Source: Forficula auricularia
Taxonomy: Eukaryota > Arthropoda > Insecta > Dermaptera > Forficulidae
Reading direction: 5' to 3'
Length of the DNA stretch: 64,000 nt
NCBI GenBank assembly: GCA_024734495.1
Contig: JALMQS010000134.1
Coordinates: forward strand, 62,001 to 126,000
The translations under genes were made by a program, and so were the position numbers. This document shows positions 43,376-53,448 of this stretch, in pieces (within the stretch, counting starts at the first letter, position 1; every line of letters starts with the position of its first letter). A model generated the notes under the pieces. The model was not told the DNA's origin, made no database searches, and saw nothing but the letters and a program-made list of their open reading frames with translations.

Positions 43376-43549
43376 ATAGAGGAAGATTTGAATGATCTAT
43401 TAAACGCTGTAAAGAATAACAATTTCAATGAATTAGAATATTTAGTCGAAAGTGGTGGAGATATTAATACTAAAGACAATGATAATAGAACACTTCTATA
43501 TTACTCAGTTAACAATTGCAACATACAAATTGTTTTAAGGAAAAACTAA
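43376..43549 (+). pseudogene. Ankyrin-repeat fragment
   Basis: 58 codons after a stop: DLNDLLNAVKNNNFNELEYL, VESGGDINTKDNDNRTLLYY and SVNNCNIQIV match about one and a half ankyrin repeats (family pattern: LL.Av..n...v..Lve.GadiN..d..g.T.Lh.Av...n..iv). There is no start codon at the beginning, and it stops in the second helix of the second repeat. It is either an isolated exon or a relic. Confidence 0.6.
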
Positions 43550-44019
43550 AAGTGTCATTGACATGGACTTTTAATAAATTAGACAAATATAAGATAATGT
43601 AATTTTAGTTTTATTTAAATTTGAAATTTCTATATGTAAGAAAAAGGATTCTATTCTATTGGGAAACTAAGAATTTAAATACGCTATCTGGTGGTTAAAG
43701 TTAGAACTAGCGGATGTAGGATAAATAACCATTATGATTATTGCAATCTCAATGACAATAACGTTCAAAAACAAAGTTTTAATTTCAAATGAATAAGCCT
43801 TAAAACAACTAAATATTGAGTTTAATTTATAAACAATATTTATATATACGTACATAAATATCTTTATAAACATGGAATTGTCTCCTCATAAAAATAAAAG
43901 TAATATGTATTTTTTGTTAACGGGTGTAAAATTCATGCATCAAAACATGAGACAGTTCGCTTTCATTTATTTCAACAAAAAAAAATAGTTTTGTGAAAAT
44001 TGCAAACATTTTTAATCAA
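43550..44019. other. AT-rich spacer
   Basis: No gene seen. Confidence 0.4.
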
Positions 44020-44137
44020 AAAGAGTCGATAGACAAGATGCTTGGTTGAAAGTTCTTAGAATGGGGAAGAAAATATCATCACCTATCCGAGTGTATTCAC
44101 GTCATTTTACTCAATATGATTACATTCCTTCTCGTAA
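44020..44137 (+). pseudogene. THAP-type zinc-finger exon relic
   Basis: RVDRQDAWLKVLRMGKKI followed by RVYSRHFTQYDYIPS matches the second half of a THAP domain (R...W...L...... vCSrHF...dyi). The zinc-binding Cys of the CSRHF motif is Tyr here, and an in-frame stop lies just upstream, so zinc binding is lost. A good 5' splice site (CTC|GTAAGT) follows at about 44132. THAP domains bind DNA in transcription factors and P-element-type transposases. Confidence 0.55.
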
Positions 44138-44392
44138 GTATAACAAATAACTAAATATCTACAAATCTAAATTGAATTATTTACAATTTATTTATTTTTT
44201 AGTGAGCCAGAAACAGTAACTGAAAAAGAAAATTAACTGAAAAAGAAAAACAACTCTCCCCTCAATTAATCTACCTAAGAGTTCTGTCTATTTCCCAAAT
44301 AAATCGATCATATTTTTTCCACCAGTAAAATTCAATTAAACATTCAAACCAAAAATCATATGGTTTTATGTTGATGATTCGTTCGATGTCGA

Positions 44393-44665
44393 TTGAAAAA
44401 ACGTATTTTAGAATTTAAAAATGAGTCAATAAGCGAATATCTTGAAAAATTAACTCCTGACAAACATACTGAATATTCTCTTCGGAAAGCCATCAAGAAA
44501 ATTAGAAGACCTAAAATTCAAGATACCCTTCTGAAAATGACAAGTGGAAATTGGGCCAGGAGTTCAAAACAAAAATCGGATATTTTTGCTGATTATTTAG
44601 AAAATGTTTTTAAACCTAATCCACCTTTATATTCTAATGATAATCCTACCTTCATATTTTGGTGA
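44393..44665 (+). pseudogene. Jockey-type LINE fragment between endonuclease and RT
   Basis: 90 codons: YSLRKAIKKIRRPKIQDTLL, then GNWARSSKQKSDIFADYLEN and VFKPNPP. The order (Y-S-L-W/R-K-A-x-K..., G-x-W-A, K-x..FA..L...F.PN) marks the linker between endonuclease and reverse transcriptase in Jockey-clade LINEs. No flanking RT follows. Confidence 0.7.
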
Positions 44666-45360
44666 TTTATCATCAACGAAGAATTTTTTTTTAATAATAT
44701 GAAAGTTTGGATTGACCTCTAACTTTTTGAAAATACGCTTAAAGAGAAATTATAGTGAAAAGATTTAAATTCTCGTAACTTAACATCATTTTAATCATGT
44801 TTCATGTTAATTTATTTATTTAAATAATTATTATATTGACAATAGTGAAAGACATTTTGTTATTATATGGTATATTGTATATTATTAAAAATACCGAATT
44901 TCGTATCTCTTTCATTGTAATAAATTTTAGAAGAACTGTATGATGATTTACTTTTGATTCATGTTATCTATATCTATATAATAAAAATGAATTTCTTTTT
45001 CTTTGTAAGCGCAGATCTCTCAAATGCCTGGGCCGATTTGGCTATTTTTTTTTTAAATGTTCGTAATAGTCCATTTCAGGTTAATATGTAAAAAAAATCG
45101 GAAAAGTTGCCCGGAAAATTGGAAAATTCACGGAAAACTGAAACCAAATCTGAATTGCCAACATAGCTTGCCAAACAATAAAATAACTAAATAGCAAACT
45201 AACTTTGTGTTGGCAGCCCTATCTGTCACATTTTTTAGATGTTTCTTAATAGCATAGATAAAAGAGTTCTAACCACATTATCGTTGAAGAAGAATTTAAT
45301 AATGCAACAAAGATTTAAAAAACTATCTATTTTTTTTAAAGTACATTAAAAAAAAATTAA
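44666..45360. other. AT-rich spacer
   Basis: No gene. 45000-45260 has the texture of a decayed transposon UTR. Confidence 0.35.
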
Positions 45361-45362
45361 AA

Positions 45363-45604
45363 AAATAAACTGCAACGGATCGTTGCTAAACTTTATCCAA
45401 TGTACTATCTTATTCTAAAATAAAGTACTTTTTAAAATAAAATTTTACAAAAAACTATATAAGTATGACCTTTTTGTGGTCCTCAAGGTACTTAATTACA
45501 ATGAATTTTAAATCCCACAAATATTAATTTGACAATTAAATTGATGAACTCAAAAATTGTTATTTAGATAAATAAACTGCAACGGATCGTTGCTAAACTT
45601 TATC
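45363..45604 (+). repeat. Pair of 41-bp direct repeats
   Basis: AAATAAACTGCAACGGATCG followed by TTGCTAAACTTTATCCAA occurs at about 45364 and again at about 45569, identical over ~40 bp and 205 bp apart. Confidence 0.85.
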
Positions 45605-45683
45605 CAAATTCATTTGAAATATTAATATGTTTATTCCTTTATTATCAATCAGATATCACTTGCAATTTGCAGTTCATGTTGAC

Positions 45684-45938
45684 CATGCGCGGATCCAGGG
45701 GGGCGATGGGAGCGACCGCCCCCTTAAGCATTGTAGATCAATATTTTTTATATGTTTATTTTTTTATATATATCATTAAATTTTAAAATTGAAGAAAATA
45801 AAGTTCTATGTGGGGGGGCGTCTTGCCCCCCCCCCCCGCTTGGACAATTCGACCGCGACACACTTCCGAGATCAAAAGTAGATATACCGGCCACCGCCCC
45901 CCCCCCCCACCCAAATCAGAGGTCTGGATCCGCGCCTG
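45684..45938. mobile_element. hAT-type MITE with perfect 8-bp target duplication
   Basis: CATGCGCGGATCCAGG at the left end and CTGGATCCGCGCCTG at the right end are inverted repeats with one difference. The flanking octamer ATGTTGAC is identical on both sides (45676-45683 and 45939-45946). The element is 255 bp with long G and C runs inside and no transposase. The 8-bp duplication and the CA..TG ends indicate the hAT superfamily. Confidence 0.85.
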
Positions 45939-45946
45939 ATGTTGAC

Positions 45947-46198
45947 TTTATTTCAAAAATAATGATCGATTCTCATTCAAGAGTCGAGGAATAACAATTC
46001 TACATTCGATTTTTGACGTTTCGGTTTTTATTGGTAGCCATTGGTGAAGACATGGAGGAATCAACTTAAAATCAAAAATAGCAATCGATTCTTATCTAAT
46101 ACTTGAGGAATAATAATTCTACATTAGATTTTTGACCCTTCGATTATTAATAATCAGTAGAGATTGTGGTGTTGGTGCAAGGTGAAACATCTTTAATA
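45947..46198 (+). repeat. ~115-120 bp tandem repeat, left part
   Basis: AAAAATAATGATCGATTCTC and GAGGAATAACAATTCTACAT recur as AAAAATAGCAATCGATTCTT and GAGGAATAATAATTCTACAT about 115 bp on. Each is followed by a TTTTTGAC-TTCG block. The array resumes at 47690, so the PLE palindrome was inserted inside it. Confidence 0.75.
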
Positions 46199-46312
46199 AA
46201 GATAAGAGTAAATAGATATTTTATTTAATATGGATTTACTATGAGTTAAGGATACTGGGTCACTTATTTCACATTAAAATTAAAAAATTAAAAGATATAA
46301 AAAAAATTTTCT

Positions 46313-46363
46313 TTTTCAATATATATATTTCGGGCTATCAACCCATCTTCAGGAAATACAGAA
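46313..46363 (-). ncRNA. Hammerhead ribozyme motif, family 2, left arm
   Basis: Reverse complement of the 47525 motif; core, helix I (TTTC/GAAA), helix II and helix III are all unchanged. It points outward from the left arm. Confidence 0.75.
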
Positions 46364-46539
46364 GGTAACTAAATAAAATTTATTGAATGACAGGCTATAT
46401 ATATGTTTATTGAATAGAGAGACAGAATTTATCAAATTATTTTAAAAGGACACTTTCTCTTAAGCTGTTGTTCAGAAAGAAATTCGGGTTGACCCTTTAT
46501 TTACATAGGATTGTTTGGGTAAAAAGCAAGTTTGTGAGG

Positions 46540-47052
46540 TCATTGACTTATGTCTCTGGGTTGGAAATGATTTTTACATTTGGATATTAAAAAATCAATT
46601 ATTATATTTGATTTTACATCTAATTGATTGTTGATAACATTTTCATCATTTGACAAGGCATATTTTATTTCCATGGATTCAAGAAGGTCCAATCTTAATC
46701 CTTTTCTTTCGAAATGAATAGGGAGGGGTTAGAAGGTGAAGGTACATGATCTAAGGCATATAGATGATTAGCAAATGCGGAAGTAGAGTCTGGATTTATG
46801 GGCTGGTTTCTTATTAATTGTCTGTGGGAAGCTAAATGTTCTTTATGCCGTTTTATAAAAGATCGTCCTGTTTGGCCAATATAAATTGCCTCGCAATCGT
46901 CGCAATTTAATTTGTATACACCAGATCTATTTATTTTATCAATTTTGTCGAGTTTATTATTTATTAATTGGGAGGATAAATTATTTATATTATAAAGGGC
47001 TGGAGTGATACCATGCTTCTGGAGAATATTTGCTATTGGATAGGTTATATAA
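46540..47052 (-). pseudogene. PLE GIY-YIG domain, minus strand copy
   Basis: From the centre leftwards: YPIANILQKHGITPALYNIN, then the GIY-YIG core SGVYKLNCDDCEAIYIGQTG, KRHKEHLASHRQ and STSAFANHLYALDH. At about 46714 one G is missing relative to the other arm, which shifts the frame and ends the protein early (SKEKD). The other arm shows the original continuation to a stop at 46540. The RT domain is absent. Confidence 0.8.
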
Positions 47053-47061
47053 GCTTCCCAC

Positions 47062-47346
47062 AGACAATTAATAAGAAACCAGCCCATAAATCCAGACTCT
47101 ACTTCCGCATTTGCTAATCATCTATATGCCTTAGATCATGTACCTTCACCTTCTAACCCCTCCCCTATTCATTTCGAAAGAAAAGGATTAAGATTGGACC
47201 TTCTTGAATCCATGGAAATAAAATATGCCTTGTCAAATGATGAAAATGTTATCAACAATCAATTAGATGTAAAATCAAATATAATAATTGATTTTTTAAT
47301 ATCCAAATGTAAAAATCATTTCCAACCCAGAGACATAAGTCAATGA
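47062..47346 (+). pseudogene. PLE protein C-terminus, plus strand copy
   Basis: 95 open codons from RQLIRNQPINPDSTSAFANH through HFERKGLRLDLLESMEIKYA to FQPRDISQ and a stop at 47344. This arm keeps the frame that the left arm has lost, but begins after the GIY-YIG core. Confidence 0.75.
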
Positions 47347-47524
47347 CCTCACAAACTTGCCTTTTACCCAAACAATCCTATGTAAATAAAGGTCAACCCG
47401 AATTTCTTTCTGAACAACAGCTTAAGAGAAAGTGTCCTTTTAAAATAATTTGATAAATTCTGTCTCTCTATTCAATAAACATATATATAGCCTGTCATTC
47501 AATAAATTTTATTTAGTTACCTTC

Positions 47525-47575
47525 TGTATTTCCTGAAGATGGGTTGATAGCCCGAAATATATATATTGAAAAAGA
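47525..47575 (+). ncRNA. Hammerhead ribozyme motif, family 2, core intact
   Basis: Helix I TTTC (47529-47532) with GAAA (47568-47571); CTGAAGA at 47533-47539; one extra T; helix II GGGTT/AGCCC with loop GAT and one G-U pair; GAAA at 47554-47557; helix III ATA/TAT around TATA; cleavage nucleotide T at 47567. Compared with 42703-42750, helix I has changed C-G to T-A while keeping pairing. Confidence 0.75.
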
Positions 47576-47689
47576 AAATTTTTTTTTATATCTTTTAATT
47601 TTTTAATTTTAATGTGAAATAAGTGACCCAGTATCCTTAACTCATAGTAAATCCATATTAAATAAAATATCTATTTACTCTTATCTTTA

Positions 47690-47885
47690 CCTTCGATTAT
47701 TATTGGTAACCATTGCTGAAGACATGGAGGAATCGACTTAAAATCAAAAATAATGATCGATTCTTATCTAATACTAGAGGAATAACCTTTTGCATTCCAT
47801 TTTTGATGTTTTGACTATTAATGGCAAGCTCTACTGAAAACGTGGAAGAATCGACTTAAAATCAATAAGACTAAATTATTTTATG
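47690..47885 (+). repeat. ~115-120 bp tandem repeat, right part
   Basis: TTCGATTATTATTGGTAACC, CTGAAGACATGGAGGAATCG and ACTTAAAATCAAAAATAATG continue the units of 45947-46198. A second unit with AACGTGGAAGAATCGACTTA follows. Confidence 0.75.
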
Positions 47886-49220
47886 ATAAACAACTCAAGC
47901 TTGAGAATAAGAGAATTTTTTTATCAATAGAGATTTTTAATACATTTTAAATATTTGTTTCATCTTATTTGTTATGAGTGTATATTACAGTTAAATAGAA
48001 TCACAAATTATGTCTATTTAAGACTTTATAATAAAACAATTATATTTATTCTCTGTTACTAATAAAACATCAATAAAGCAGCCAAGCAAGTGGGGGTCCA
48101 GGGGGCAAAGCCCCCTGAGCAAGCAGTGCCCGCCGAAGGCGGGCCTTGAAGCTAGTTTATAATAAAATATAGTCACTCTTTCCAAAAAAAAAACCCAACA
48201 ATGTAATAGCCAAACTGGCTTTTTAAACAATAAAATTATCTAACTATCTATAGAACAATATTAAAAAATAAAAAATAGCGAGTTTTTTTCAAATTCGATA
48301 TTCATTGAACAAAATGAAATAAAACCTCCCCCTTGAGAATTTGAACAAATAGAATAGATGATTCTAAATGGATTCTATAGTATTCATTAAATTTGTTGGT
48401 CATTTGGGTAGGTTAGCTTTTTTTCTTTTTTTATTAATTTTAATCGTTTGATATAATAGATTTTTGAGGCGAATATTTGTTTCACTTGTTATTTAATTGG
48501 CTGGGGTTGGGGGAGGGGGGGGGGAATTTTTGCAACACTCAATGCAAATAAAATGTAATATTTCCCGAAGGATATGATTCTCTGTCTCTCTCTCCCTGAA
48601 CCAATTTTATTTGAAGTAAGCAGGTGTGAGTGTGTGTAAATATGAGAGGGTTGTAGGTGGATGATCAAAATCGATTAGAATCGAACGAGGGAGGGGAGGG
48701 GGTTTATTTATTTTTTTATTGCTGTCGACACAAAGGGTAGGTACAAATGGAAAATGTTGATATTTATTATATTATGTTATTTAAATACATATCGACTGTG
48801 CACAAGAAAAGTGACAGAACTCAAAAATTCTCCTTTTTGAGTTAAATAATACCAAATGTTCTAAAAAATATCAAGTTTTATCAGAAAAATTGACATAAAG
48901 AGAGTTCATAAAATAGTCTGTAAGGAGACCATGTGTCACTTTGTCGATCTGCTGGAATTGAAGTTCCCCGATCAGGAAAAACGTCACTATTTTAGTTGTG
49001 CCTATCCACTTAAAGTGTGCATATCATAGTTTTAAAGAAAAACGACACATTTTGAATTACACCTACCTAAATAAAGGTTTTTCCAAGATTTATTTCAAGA
49101 AAAACGACAAAGTTTGGGTTGTGTCATTTTTATAGATAAGTCCATTTTAAATTGTATACTATCTGGTCTTTGTATTATTTCAAGTTGTGACATTTTTCTT
49201 CATTTATTCACAAAGAGAAA
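47886..49220. other. Spacer with two GC hairpins at 48090-48150
   Basis: No gene. AGGGGGCAAAGCCCCCT (about 48100) and GCCCGCCGAAGGCGGGC (about 48128) are perfect hairpins in an otherwise AT-rich region, perhaps the end of a small DNA transposon. A G run lies at 48510-48522. Confidence 0.4.
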
Positions 49221-49307
49221 CAAAGAGGTTGTCCTCTGCTTGATGCAAATAAACATACACACATATATATCAAGATGATATATCTGTATATATATTATTT
49301 ATTTGTT

Positions 49308-49352
49308 TGAGACTATAGCTTCGAAGACTTGGTCTTCATTATCAGTCTTTCT
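49308..49352 (-). ncRNA. Hammerhead-like motif, family 1, core-damaged
   Basis: On the minus strand: CTGATAAT (expected CTGATGAA), helix II GAAGAC/GTCTTC with a CAA loop, GAAGC (expected GAAAC), TATA, GTC. Two core changes make activity unlikely. Helix II is intact at six pairs. Confidence 0.5.
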
Positions 49353-49559
49353 TCAATTATAAATGTTTTTCATGGAGTCAATATCATATGGATATTGAAA
49401 ACTTGGTGTTCTTTCGTCACTGCTGGAGGGCTAGGAACTAATAAATACATTCTATCTGGGCTCACATTCAAATATAACAATATGTTTCCCTTTCTCCTTT
49501 CTCCTTAGAAAGGCTGACAAAGGAAGAATTTTTTTCCTTTTTTTCCCTTTTATCTTTTG

Positions 49560-50520
49560 TTAGCAAACATCTTAAGTAGATTACTATTGGATAATTCAAT
49601 TTGATTGTTCAAACAGAGTTTTGAATTTCTATTGAATGATTTCAAAATTTCTAAAGATTCGATTGCGCTAATTAATTTTGGGTTCTTTTCTCCTTTTATT
49701 AATCTAATACCTTCTGGGAAGGAGTGATTGTTTGAATTTAAATGTTCTGCAAAAGAATTTTTGCACTTTTTATTTTTATAATCTCTTATGTGTTCATTTA
49801 GTCGAATTTTCAGATTTCTCTCGGTCTTCCCTACATAGATTGCTTCTGCAATCTTTGCATTTCAAACTATAAACCCCTTCTTTTTCTATATTTGGTCATT
49901 TGTCTTTTTTATTTGAACCTACATCTTTTCCTAGAGTAATTGGAGTTTTGAATACTGTTTTGAACCCTAATTTTTTCATTTTTTGTTTTAATTTTTCCGA
50001 AATTTGTCCATAATATGGAAGAACTATTCTAGGATTTTCTTTTTCTTTTTCATTCTTTTGTGAATATACTGATTCCAGGGTTAATTTTTCAATTTTTTTA
50101 TTTAACATTTGGTCTATAAGGCTTGCTTCGTACCCATTATTTACCGCGATTTCTTTAATTGTCTCTAATTCTTGTGAATATGCTTTTTCTGATAAAGGTA
50201 TATTATATATTATATTAGTCTATGTATCATTGAATGGAAGGCTGCGTGTTTATGTGACATTGGTCTACAAGAATTTTTATGTATTACAATGTCACTAGCT
50301 GTGGGTTTTCTATAAATTTCAAAGGTGTGCTTATTTCCGGAGATATTTATTTTTAAATCTAAAAAATTTAGTATTTTCTCTTTTTCTTTTTCTACTGTGA
50401 ATTTAATTTTCTCATGAAGATTATTTATATATTCTATAAATGTGTCTAATTGTCAATTTGTTTCTCCCCATAGTAAAATTATATCATCTACGTATCGATA
50501 ATAGTATATAATGTTTTCAT
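49560..50520 (-). pseudogene. PLE polyprotein: RT palm/thumb and GIY-YIG, frameshifted
   Basis: Blocks in order: YYYRYVDDIILLWGE; HEKIKFTVEKEKEKILNFLD; TFEIYRKPTASD; HKHAAFHSMIHRL; IVLPYYGQISEKLKQKMKKL; EGVYSLKCKDC; then in another frame AIYVGKTERNLKIRLNEHIR and SFAEHLNSNNHSFPEGIRLI. A stop follows the WGETN codons, another follows MIHRLI, and a frameshift splits the GIY-YIG core between KDC and AEAIY. Catalytic YVDD and the GVY/YVG pairs are still recognisable. Inactive. Confidence 0.85.
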
Positions 50521-50525
50521 TTATT

Positions 50526-51425
50526 CACTTCATTTAAGAAAACATTATACAAGAAAAGTGTCACCAGTTGCAAAAAAATTGGGTTGTTAAGGGTGGTTTG
50601 TTTAACTTAGTTAAGTTAATGATAAATTTTTGGATCCTATTTTATTATGAGCCAGCACAATCAAGAAAAATTATAACATTCTAATAAATGAATTGTTTTG
50701 AAGTAACTCGAAATGAAGTAGCTCGAGATGAAGTTTCACCTTGAACCGACACCTACTAGTAACTCTTTAAAAATTACAGGTGAATCATTCAATCGAACGA
50801 TCCCTATTTAACTAATCGCTTTCTCTGTTACCCTATTTACCCAAATAACAACATAGTGAGTTTCCACTGTAATGAGAGGGTGAGGGAAGGGTTGTTAAGC
50901 GTAGGACAATTATTAAACCTATTTGGTCCATCTATTCATGGCTGAAATCAATTATACAAGTTGGTCAATTACCTACCAATTCTACTGCGACTACTAGTAA
51001 TATTAATAATAATAGAAGACCTCTCTCTCTCCCTCTATTCCTATTGAACTCTGGGATAATAAAATAAAGAACGAATGAAATGAAAATGCAATTGGCATTT
51101 CAGGGAAATGATGACGTCATCTTTAAGCATGCTGAATCAGGGGTAGAATAGTTGAGTGGATGGATCACGTAAGTCAAAGAGGAATTATTGAACGAGAAAC
51201 GACCAATGGCATTTTTTTAAAGGTATATAGGGGGAGGATTATTTTTAATCTATAATCCTTTGAAAGAAAAATGAAAAATATTTGGCATGTATACGTGACT
51301 TTACCGTACGATAATTTTATAATTTTGTATAAACGAATAACCGGGTGACTCAAAACTCAAAAAACACCTCTGCCTTGGCTATCTCTATGGAAGTAAAGAC
51401 TAGCCATTTCCGATACCCCTATCTC
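50526..51425. other. AT-rich spacer
   Basis: No gene or matched repeat. Confidence 0.4.
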
Positions 51426-51428
51426 GTT

Positions 51429-52412
51429 CGAACTGACGGGGTCCAGAGGGAAGGTGTACAACACGTCTGGAGTCAGCCAGAATGCAGAAACTGCCGCAGG
51501 AGGGTCACGTTTGGCCTCCAAGCGCCTAAAGGAGCTTCACTCCTATTAGAGGGTTTTCCTCTAGATGTGTAGCCAATCAAGGCTGAAGAGTCCCATCCAG
51601 ACTTTCCCTATTAGTCGCCTCTTACGACAAGCAGGGAGTACTGCGGGTCTATTCTACGCCCAACCCGCAGGGCTAAATAAACGAATATATATAACCACAT
51701 CAATCATTGATCTGCCCATCAATAATTTTTTTTCAAATTCGATTTTCAGATGTTAATATATCCGTTCGTTTACCGAAGCGCTTCTTAAACTTTTCCATTT
51801 TGACTGAGAAATTTATCTTGAGTCTCGTTATAAGTGTTCCTCAACCCAATTGGCCTCCCCATAATATGTTTGAACTCTGGCAGACACTCTGCCAACAAAA
51901 TGTGTTAAAAAAAACAACTGACGGGGTCCAGAGGGAAGGTCTACAACACGTCTGGAGTCAGCCAGAATGCAGAAACTGTCGCAGGAGGGTCACGTTTGGC
52001 CTCCAAGCGCCTAAAGGGGCTTCACTCCTATTAGAGGGTTTTCCTCTAGATGGGTAGCCAATCAAGGCTGAAGAGTCCCATCCAGACTTTCCCTATTAGT
52101 CGCCTCTTATGACAAGCAGCGAGTACTGCGGGTCTATTCTACCCCCAACCCGCAGGGCTAAATAAACGAATATATGGTATATTTAACAAAATCAATCATT
52201 GATCTGCCCATGAAGAAACCATTTGTTTTTTTCAAATTCGATTTCCAGATGTTAATATTATAGTTCGTTTACCGAAGCGCTTTTTAAACTTTTCCATTTT
52301 GACTGAGAAATTTATCTTGTCTCGTTATCAGTGTTCTGCAACCCATTTGGCTTCCCCAGAATATGTTTGAACTCTCGCAGACACTCTGCCAACAAAATGT
52401 GTTAAAAAAAAA
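51429..52412 (+). repeat. 488-bp tandem duplication
   Basis: Two units, 51429-51916 and 51917-52412, both starting AACTGACGGGGTCCAGAGGG (to within a base) and ending AATGTGTTAAAAAAA. They differ by a handful of substitutions and small indels. The GC-rich half (to about 51680) recurs diverged at 41294-41490 and holds TTAGTCGCCTCTTACGACAA, a phrase I associate with insect interspersed repeats. Short frames here encode repeated peptides but show no domain. Confidence 0.88.
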
Positions 52413-53448
52413 CAATATTTTTTTTAAAATTTAACCTTTTTCCTCAAGTTTTTTTATTTTATTTTTATTTTAAAATAAACTAGGAATAAAATTTATGAAA
52501 TATTCTATATATATGGTAAGTATATAAAATTATAAAGGACTTAGAAAGATATCAATTGATAAAGCATTTCCCCGTGATCTTAGATAATTGAAAATTTCAG
52601 GACATAAAGATAACAATCCCCTTAATTCAAGAAAAATGGAAAAATTCTCTAGGGGGCAAAGTTATGGAAGAAGGGGTTTCTAAAAACTCTACAAGGCTAA
52701 ATGAAGCACTTTTAATCACCGTATAAATTTGAAATTTAATGTTCTTAAAAAAATTTATCTCATAACATGAATCGCAAATTTTATATGTGTTTATAGGGGT
52801 TCAATTTATGGCCAGAAATTTGTAAAAGTAAATCAATAAAGCACTTTCTATCATTGTAGAAACTTGAAATTTCGACGACATTACAGCTAGATTCCCAGAA
52901 AATTCAGAAATTGTAAAAATCTATTTATAGGGTCTATCTATGGGGGGATGAATTTCTTCATAAAAAAGGCAAAAAATAATACATTCAATTTCAAAAACAT
53001 GCATTCGAATCAGAGCACATATATATATTTTTAAGAAGTATTTAGTTACCAAGAAAAAACTGTTCTAATAAAATGGGCGATTTTGACGACTGGCTAAATG
53101 GGCATCAAGTTCCCGAGGCCAAGGGTAGAAAAAAAAAAAAATGGGCGAAGAATTTTTTTTTTTTTGATCCTTTAGGAAAATTTTCCTTGGCCCACGGTAG
53201 TAGTTAAATAAAATAAATAATAATAAAATATATTTTTCCTTTAATTTATTTCTATTTTTAATTTATTAAGTTATTAACCAGAGTGCAACCTGGCATCAAA
53301 TAATTTTATTATATGGGAACCAATTATTACATTTCCATCTTAGGGCTCTTAAAGCCTTATATGGAGGACACACCGAAATTTGAAACTATGTCGAATCTGA
53401 AAAGGTTATTATAATTACGAATTCTAATTTTTTATTTTTGAATTCTAG
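52413..53448. other. AT-rich spacer; array motif at 53164
   Basis: No gene. GATCCTTTAGGAAAATTTTC with CTTGG-CCACGGTAGT at 53165-53208 is an isolated copy of a motif from array module A (53757 onward), so array sequence once extended further left or the motif moves independently. Confidence 0.45.

Larger units (their letters stand above)
46199..47689. mobile_element. PLE palindrome with two ~635 bp arms
   Basis: 46199-46832 is the near-perfect reverse complement of 47053-47689. A ~220 bp unique centre (46833-47052) joins them. Each arm carries the PLE C-terminal coding region and, distally, a complete hammerhead motif facing outward. Differences seen between arms: one missing G near 46714 and an A/G change near 46533. 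The whole is embedded in the ~115 bp repeat that flanks it. Facing, partial-copy PLE arrays are known for the family. Confidence 0.85.
49225..50525 (-). mobile_element. Penelope-like element, minus strand
   Basis: From right to left: an RT palm with the catalytic YRYVDDIILLWGE (about 50500-50465), the thumb, a linker and a GIY-YIG domain, then a terminal repeat with a hammerhead-like motif and a distal piece (49225-49270) shared with 41199-41262. The element is truncated before the RT palm. Confidence 0.85.

Noticed and set aside
51570..51620. Hammerhead at GCTGAAGAGTCCC
   Set aside because: CTGAAGA box without a helix II partner or GAAA; it is part of the 488-bp repeat.
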